The translations under genes and the position numbers were made by a program. Below, one piece after another: positions 57,789 to 64,000 of a stretch of 64,000 nt of DNA. Source of the stretch: an uncultured Prevotellaceae bacterium. GTDB lineage: Bacteria > Bacteroidota > Bacteroidia > Bacteroidales > Bacteroidaceae. The stretch is from contig CACXYH010000003.1 in the NCBI GenBank assembly GCA_902771785.1, forward strand, positions 44,734 to 108,733, written 5' to 3'. A model generated the notes under the pieces. It did no database searches. It saw nothing but the letters and a program-made list of their open reading frames with translations, and was not told where the DNA came from. The stretch's first letter is position 1. Every line of letters starts with the position of its first letter.

Positions 57789-59504
57789 ATGGAGCAACTC
57801 GACCTCGACAACAAAGAGTGGCAAGACGCCCTGCAAATCGTCGACTTCACCCGCCGTTCGCTGTTCCTCACGGGCAAGGCCGGCACGGGAAAGTCGACCT
57901 TCCTGCGCTACGTCGACAAGCACACGAAGAAGAAGCACGTCATCCTTGCCCCTACGGGCATTGCCGCCATCAACGCAGGCGGTGCCACGCTGCACAGCTT
58001 CTTCCGCCTGCCCTTCCATCCCCTGCTGCCCAACGACACGCGCTACGACCGGCGACACATCAAGGAAACCCTGAAATACACCAGCGAGCAGCGCAAGATG
58101 CTGCGCGAGCTGGAGCTCATCATCATCGACGAGATATCGATGGTGCGGGCCGACATCATCGACTTCATCGACAAGGTGCTGCGCATCTACACCCGCAACT
58201 ACGAGCCCTTCGGCGGCAAGCAGCTGCTGCTCGTGGGCGACATCTACCAGCTGGAGCCCGTCGTCAAGGAAGAAGACCGCCAGCTGCTGTCGCCCTTCTA
58301 TGCCTCGGCCTACTTCTTCAACGCGAAGGTGTGGCAGCAGATGCAGCTGGTGAGCATTGAGCTCCGGAAGGTGTACAGGCAGAAGGACGACCGCTTCATC
58401 GCACTGCTCGACCGCATACGCCAGAACACGGCCACCCAGCAGGACCTGCAGTCGCTGAACGCACGCGTAGGAACGGAAGGGACTGCCGAAGGACTGAGCA
58501 TCATTCTCGCCGCACGCCGCGACATTGTCGACTACACCAACGAGCAACGCCTGGCCGCCCTCGAGGGAAACCCCTCCATCTTCTACGGCACCATCCGGGG
58601 CGACTTCCCCGACAGCTCGCTGCCCACCCCTATGGAGCTGGCACTGAAACCCGGTGCGCAGGTCATCTTCATCAAGAACGACAAGGAGAAGCGATGGGTC
58701 AACGGAACCCTGGGCACCGTCATCGCCATTGACGAGGAGGGCGGCATCATCACCGTGGCCGACGAACAGCTGAACGAGTTCGACGTGGAGCGCGAGGTGT
58801 GGGAGAACGTGCGCTACACCTTCAACGAGAAAGAGCAGAAGATCGAGGAGCAGCTGCTGGGCACCTACGAGCAGTTTCCGCTGCGCCTGGCATGGGCCAT
58901 CACCGTGCACAAGAGCCAGGGACTCACCTTCAGCCAGGTGAGCATCGACTTCACCGGCGGCGTCTTTGCCGGCGGACAGACCTACGTCGCGCTCTCACGC
59001 TGCACGTCGCTACAGGGCATCAGCCTGAAAGCACCCATCCGCCAGCAGGACATCTTCGTGCGGGCCGAGGTCGTACGCTTCGCCCAGCAGTACAACAACC
59101 CGCAGCTCATAGAGCGAGCCATGCAGGAGGGCAAGGCCGACCGCGAATACCGCGACGCCATCAGAGCCTTCGACCAAGGCAACTTCACGGCCTTCCTCGA
59201 CAACTTCTTCAAGGCTATCCACAGCCGCTACGACATTGAGAAGCCCGTGGCCAAGCGATACATCAAGCACAAGCTCGAAATCATCAACAGGCTGAAAGCC
59301 GAGAACACCCGGCTCCAAGACGACCTGCAAGAGAAGAACAAACTGCTCAAGAAACTGGCTGCCGAGTATACGTTGCTGGGCCGGGAGTGCGAGCAAGAGC
59401 ACATGACCGACGCCGCCATCCGCAACTACGAGAAAGCGCTGGAACTCTATCCCGACGCCCACGACGCCCGCCGCAGGCTCAACAAGCTCAGCAAGAAAAA
59501 TTAA
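57789..59504 (+). CDS. Pif1/RecD-like superfamily 1B helicase with TPR-like tail
   Basis: 571 residues. Walker A G-K-A-G-T-G-K-S-T (about 29-37), I-I-D-E-I-S-M-V, G-D-I-Y-Q-L-E-P, and V-H-K-S-Q-G-L-T-F with Y-V-A-L-S-R. The last 100 residues hold a coiled coil and one TPR (Y-E-K-A-L-E-L-Y-P). The 5'-3' polarity is that of the family. It begins 4 nt after the PBP gene. Confidence 0.88.
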   Translation: MEQLDLDNKEWQDALQIVDFTRRSLFLTGKAGTGKSTFLRYVDKHTKKKHVILAPTGIAAINAGGATLHSFFRLPFHPLLPNDTRYDRRHIKETLKYTSEQRKMLRELELIIIDEISMVRADIIDFIDKVLRIYTRNYEPFGGKQLLLVGDIYQLEPVVKEEDRQLLSPFYASAYFFNAKVWQQMQLVSIELRKVYRQKDDRFIALLDRIRQNTATQQDLQSLNARVGTEGTAEGLSIILAARRDIVDYTNEQRLAALEGNPSIFYGTIRGDFPDSSLPTPMELALKPGAQVIFIKNDKEKRWVNGTLGTVIAIDEEGGIITVADEQLNEFDVEREVWENVRYTFNEKEQKIEEQLLGTYEQFPLRLAWAITVHKSQGLTFSQVSIDFTGGVFAGGQTYVALSRCTSLQGISLKAPIRQQDIFVRAEVVRFAQQYNNPQLIERAMQEGKADREYRDAIRAFDQGNFTAFLDNFFKAIHSRYDIEKPVAKRYIKHKLEIINRLKAENTRLQDDLQEKNKLLKKLAAEYTLLGRECEQEHMTDAAIRNYEKALELYPDAHDARRRLNKLSKKN

Positions 59505-59539
59505 AATAAGTGAAAATATAAAGTTTTTGCTATCTCTGC

Positions 59540-59570
59540 TTTGCAATATGACGGAAATATAGTACCTTTG
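59540..59570 (+). promoter_or_regulatory. Promoter of the AAA/DUF4143 gene
   Basis: TTTG (59,540-59,543), 19 bp, TACCTTTG (59,563-59,570), 28 nt before the ATG. Confidence 0.75.
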
Positions 59571-59597
59571 CATTCGTTTTAAAACAAATCATCAAGA

Positions 59598-60785
59598 ATG
59601 GAAGCTTTCTTTAGAACTCATCGCTACCTGATAGAGCATGTAAACGCTCCAGTTCGTCGTACGCTGATGGACGAAATCAACTGGAACGACAGGCTTATCG
59701 GCATCAAAGGCACGCGAGGCATCGGAAAGACCACATTCTTGCTGCAGTATGCAAAGGAGAAGTATGATGTAAACGACAAGCAGTGCCTTTACATCAACAT
59801 GAACAACTTCTATTTCCAGGGACGCGGCATTGCCGACTTCGCAGGCGAGTTCTACCATCACGGTGGACGCGTGCTGCTGATAGACCAGGTGTTCAAGCAG
59901 GACAACTGGTCGCACGAGCTGCGCAAGTGCCACGACCTGTACCCGGGACTGAAGATTGTATTTACAGGATCGAGCGTGATGCGACTGAAGGACGAGAACC
60001 CCGAGCTGAACGGCATCGTGAAGAGCTACAACCTGCGCGGCTTCTCCTTCCGTGAGTTCCTGAACCTGCTGACGGGCAACAGCTTCCGCCCCTACTCCTT
60101 AGAGGAGATACTGGAAGACCACAGCCGCATCATCAAGCAGATTCTGCCTTCGGTATCTCCGCGACGCTACTTCCAGGACTACATCCATCATGGGTTCTAT
60201 CCTTTCTTCCAGGAACACCGCAACTACTCCGAGAACCTGCTGAAGACGATGAACATGATGACCGAGGTAGACATACTGCTCATCAAGCAAATAGAACTGA
60301 AGTACCTTACGAAAATCAAGAAGCTGTTCTACCAGCTGGCCGAGGAAGGCCCGAAAGCACCCAACGTGTCGAAGCTGGCCTGCGACATCGAGACCAGCCG
60401 CGCTACGGTGATGAACTACATCAAGTACCTGACCGACGCCCGCCTGCTGAACATGATCTACCCCGTAGGCGAGGAATTCCCCAAGAAGCCGTCGAAGGTG
60501 ATGCTCCACAACTCGAACCTGCTCTACGCCATCTACCCCATCCACGTGGAGAAGCAGGACGCTATGGAGACCTTCTTCGTCAACTCGCTGTGGAAGGACC
60601 ACAAGGTGAACCAAAGCGGCAGAGACCAGTTCTACCTGGTGGACGAAAAGCTGAAGTTCCGCATCTGCGATGCTGACGCCCACAATAAAATAAGGTACGC
60701 ACCCGACGTGATTTATGCCCGCTACAATACGGAGATTGGCAAAGAGAACCAGATCCCGTTGTGGCTCTTAGGATTTTTATACTAA
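59598..60785 (+). CDS. AAA_14/DUF4143 ATPase
   Basis: 395 residues. Walker A G38TRGIGKT45; the Walker B is V-L-L-I-D96-Q97, with Gln where the catalytic Glu is usual; sensor F-T-G-S-S. The C-terminal DUF4143 half has a winged-helix (S-R-A-T-V-M-N-Y-I-K-Y-L-T-D-A-R-L-L) and nuclease-like fold. The family is widespread in Bacteroides with unclear function. Codon use is intermediate. Confidence 0.85.
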   Translation: MEAFFRTHRYLIEHVNAPVRRTLMDEINWNDRLIGIKGTRGIGKTTFLLQYAKEKYDVNDKQCLYINMNNFYFQGRGIADFAGEFYHHGGRVLLIDQVFKQDNWSHELRKCHDLYPGLKIVFTGSSVMRLKDENPELNGIVKSYNLRGFSFREFLNLLTGNSFRPYSLEEILEDHSRIIKQILPSVSPRRYFQDYIHHGFYPFFQEHRNYSENLLKTMNMMTEVDILLIKQIELKYLTKIKKLFYQLAEEGPKAPNVSKLACDIETSRATVMNYIKYLTDARLLNMIYPVGEEFPKKPSKVMLHNSNLLYAIYPIHVEKQDAMETFFVNSLWKDHKVNQSGRDQFYLVDEKLKFRICDADAHNKIRYAPDVIYARYNTEIGKENQIPLWLLGFLY

Positions 60786-60959
<174 letters not shown>

Positions 60960-60997
60960 TGACCACCACCTTCACCGCTTCGCAGGGTCTGCTGCTC

Positions 60998-61029
<32 letters not shown>

Positions 61030-62275
61030 GCTCATCCCCTGCGTATTCGACGTTTCTGCCCGTACGCTGGCCAGCCACTCACTGTGTATCTTCGGCGACC
61101 ACCAGGACGTGATGGCTTGCCGCCAGACTGGTTTCGCCATGCTGTGCGAAGGCTCTGTGCAGGAGGTTATGGACATGACCGCCGCCGCTCACCTCGCATC
61201 GCTCGAGACCTGCGTACCGTTCGTCAACTTCTTCGACGGTTTCCGCACCTCTCACGAGTACCACAAGATTGAGCTGCTCGACCAGGAGGATGTTCGTCCC
61301 CTCGTGAAGGAAGAGTACATCAAGCGCTTCCGCGACCGTGCTATGTCGCCTGAGCGTCCTATCACCCGTGGTACCGCCGAGAACCCCGAGACGTTCTTCA
61401 CTCACCGTGAGGCCTGCAACCCCTACTACGATGCAGTGCCCGAGGTGGTCGAGAAGTACCTGGGCGAGCTCTCGAAGATTACCGGTCGTGAGTATCACCT
61501 CTTCTCTTACTACGGAGCCGAGGATGCCGACCGCATGATTATCCTCATGGGTTCTGCTACCGACGCTGCCCGCGAGGCCATCGACTACCTGAACGCCAAC
61601 GGCCAGAAGGTGGGTATGATCTCGGTTCACCTCTATCGTCCGTTCAGCGTGAAGCACCTGCTGGCAGCCGTTCCCAAGACGGTGAAGAAGATTGCCGTGC
61701 TCGACCGCACGAAGGAGCCCGGTGCCAACGGCGAGCCTCTGTACCTCGACGTGAAGGATGCTTTCTACGATGTAGAGAATCGTCCCGTCATCGTGGGTGG
61801 CCGCTATGGTCTCGGTTCTCACGACACCACTCCCGCTCAGATCATCAGCGTGTTCAACAACCTCGCTATGCCCGAGCCCAAGAACCACTTCACCATTGGT
61901 ATCGTCGACGACGTCACCTTCACCTCGCTGCCCGAGGTTGAGGAGATTGCACTCGGCGGTAAGGGCATGTTCCAGGCTAAGTTCTACGGTCTGGGTGCCG
62001 ATGGTACCGTAGGTGCCAACAAGAACTCGGTGAAGATCATCGGCGACAACACCGACAAGTACTGCCAGGCTTACTTCAGCTACGACTCTAAGAAGTCGGG
62101 CGGCTTCACCTGCTCGCACCTGCGCTTCGGCGACACGCCCATCCGCAGCACCTATCTGGTGACCACCCCGAACTTCGTGGCTTGCCACGTGCAGGCTTAC
62201 CTCCACATGTACGACGTCACCCGTGGTCTGCAGAAGAACGGTCAGTTCCTGCTCAACACCATCTTCGACGCCGAC

Positions 62276-62365
62276 GAGCTGGAGAAGTTCATGCCTAACA
62301 AGGTGAAGAAGTACTTCGCAGAGCTGGAGAAGTTCATGCCTAACAAGGTGAAGAAGTACTTCGCA
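62276..62365 (+). repeat. Perfect 45-bp tandem duplication in nifJ
   Basis: 62,276-62,320 and 62,321-62,365 are identical, encoding E-L-E-K-F-M-P-N-K-V-K-K-Y-F-A twice in frame. Confidence 0.95.
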
Positions 62366-63478
62366 CAGAACAACATCACCGTATATACCATCAACGCTAC
62401 CAAGATTGCACAGGAGATTGGTCTGGGCAACCGCACCAACACCATCCTGCAGTCGGCCTTCTTCCGCATCACCGGCGTCATCCCCGTGGAGCTGGCTGTC
62501 GAGAAGATGAAGGCTGCTGCCCTGAAGTCTTACGGAGCCAAGGGTCAGGACGTGGTCGACAAGAACTACGCTGCTATCGACCGTGGTGGTGAGTACCAGC
62601 AGCTGACCGTGAAGCCCGAGTGGGCTAACCTGCCCGACGACGAGCCGAAGGTGGACAACGCTCCCGCATTCGTCAAGGAGCTCGTTCGTCCTATCAACGC
62701 TCAGGCCGGCGACCTGCTGCCCGTCAGCGCATTCGTCAAGCACGGCACCGTCGACGGTTCTTGGGAGGTTGGCACTGCCGCTTACGAGAAGCGCGGTGTA
62801 GAGGCCTTCGTTCCCGTCTGGAACAAGGACAATTGTATCCAGTGTAACCAGTGTGCCTACATCTGTCCTCACGCTGCCATCCGTCCGTTCGTTCTGACCG
62901 ACGACGAGCTGAAGGGCTTCGACGGCCTGGAGACCCTCGAGATGAAGGCTCCTGCCGCTATGAAGGGCATGCACTTCGTCATCGAGCCCTCTGTGCTCGA
63001 CTGTCTGGGTTGCGGCAACTGCGCCGACATCTGCCCGGGCAACCCGAAGCTGGGCAAGGCCCTCACCATGGTTCCGTTCAACCCCGATGCTGCCGACATG
63101 AAGAAGATGGCTGCCGACTGGGACAAGCTTGTTAAGGTTCCCTCGAAGCAGAACCTCGTCGACATCCGCTCGAACGTCAAGAACTCGCAGTTCGCTCAGC
63201 CGCTGTTCGAGTTCTCGGGCGCTTGCTCTGGTTGCGGTGAGACTCCTTACGTGAAGCTCATCAGCCAGCTGTTCGGCGACCGTCAGATGATTGCCAATGC
63301 TACCGGTTGCTCGTCTATCTACTCTGCCTCTATCCCCTCTACGCCTTACACCAAGAACGAGAAGGGTCAGGGTCCCTGCTTCAACAACTCTCTGTTCGAG
63401 GACTTCTGCGAGTTCGGTCTCGGTATGGCTCTCGGTAACAAGAAGATGAAGGAGCGCGTGGCCAAGCTGCTCCAGGAG

Positions 63479-63498
63479 GCTTGCGAGGGCTTGCGAGG
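63479..63498 (+). repeat. 10-bp tandem duplication (gcttgcgagg x2) shifting nifJ
   Basis: Removal of one copy restores the family reading E-A-C-E-A-P-Q-A-S-E-E-Y-K. Confidence 0.92.
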
Positions 63499-64000
63499 CT
63501 CCCCAGGCTTCTGAGGAGTACAAGGCTCTGGCTAAGGAGTGGATTGACAACAAGGACGATGCCGACAAGACCAAGGAGATTGCTCCGAAGCTGCGTGCTG
63601 CCATCCGTGCTGCCGCTGCTGCCGGCTGCCCCGTCAATCAGGAACTGCAGACCCTCGACCACTATCTGGTGAAGCGCTCACAGTGGATCATCGGTGGTGA
63701 CGGTGCTTCTTACGACATCGGTTACGGCGGTCTCGACCACGTGATTGCCAGCGGTGAGGACGTCAATATCCTCGTGCTCGATACTGAGGTTTACTCTAAC
63801 ACTGGTGGTCAGGCCTCTAAGGCTACGCCGCTCGGCGCTATCGCTCAGTTCGCTGCCCAGGGTAAGCGCATCCGCAAGAAGGACCTCGGCATGATTGCCA
63901 CCACTTACGGCTACGTCTACGTCGCTCAGATCGCTATGGGTGCTGACCACGCTCAGACCCTGAAGGCTATCCGCGAGGCTGAGGCTTGGCACGGACCTTC

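Noticed and set aside
55494-58910. 1138-codon open frame on the minus strand
   Set aside because: Antisense to PBP1A and the helicase; caused by G/C-rich third positions. The plus-strand frames carry clear motifs.
61079-63637. 852-codon open frame on the minus strand
   Set aside because: Antisense to nifJ, whose iron-sulphur motifs are plain.

Overview
The window looks like a chromosomal segment of a member of the Bacteroidales, most probably Prevotellaceae. The supporting signs are a short primary sigma factor lacking region 1.1, a complete aerotolerance (Bat) operon, a fused LpxC-FabZ lipid A gene, a class III fructose bisphosphatase, a split methylmalonyl-CoA mutase, AddAB-type recombination nucleases, and at least ten intergenic matches to the Bacteroidetes promoter (-33 TTTG, 19-23 bp, -7 TAnnTTTG). 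The genus is inference; no rRNA or tRNA gene was seen.

Layout. 1-12.2 kb, minus strand: a tightly packed operon ftsY-rimO-HU-(membrane HU/LysM)-moxR-DUF58-BatD-like-batA-batB/C-batD/E, with short overlaps or gaps at nearly every junction; batB+batC and batD+batE are fused. 12.2-12.6 kb: a gap with a candidate small RNA. 12.6-16.7 kb, minus: methylmalonyl-CoA mutase mutA-mutB. 17.0-20.1 kb, minus: AraC-type regulator, dipeptidyl peptidase III, AlkD-like protein. 20.2-28.7 kb, plus: purU-hisH-hisA-hisF-hisIE, ftsE, aspartate kinase, lysA and two glycosyltransferase-like genes. 28.8-34.8 kb, plus: fbp, dcuB, clpB. 34.8-36.6 kb, minus: leuB and a TPR protein. 36.9-45.9 kb, plus: rpoD, a DUF5686-like outer membrane protein, addA, addB. 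45.9-49.9 kb: a small accessory island with a structured candidate ncRNA, a RepA-like ATPase, a MITE-like repeat element built of 66-bp tandem units, a DUF6371-type zinc-finger/Toprim-like protein, large hairpins and an HU-family protein. 50.0-59.5 kb, plus: HD hydrolase, lpxD-lpxC/fabZ-lpxA-miaA-PBP1A-helicase. 59.6-64.0 kb: an AAA/DUF4143 ATPase and a pyruvate:ferredoxin oxidoreductase gene broken by three indels.

The most interesting items are the structured RNA at 45,955-46,157 with its own promoter and terminator, the membrane-anchored HU/LysM protein, the 445-bp repeat element with 5-bp flanking direct repeats, the two related 22-bp-period arrays (16,868 and 36,696) upstream of promoters, and a second candidate sRNA at 12,337-12,487. 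Unusual indels in clpB and nifJ should be read with care, since they may be real mutations or assembly errors. By eye, coding DNA between about 37 and 60 kb is richer in G/C at third positions than the bat, his and lys regions, which explains the very long antisense open frames there.
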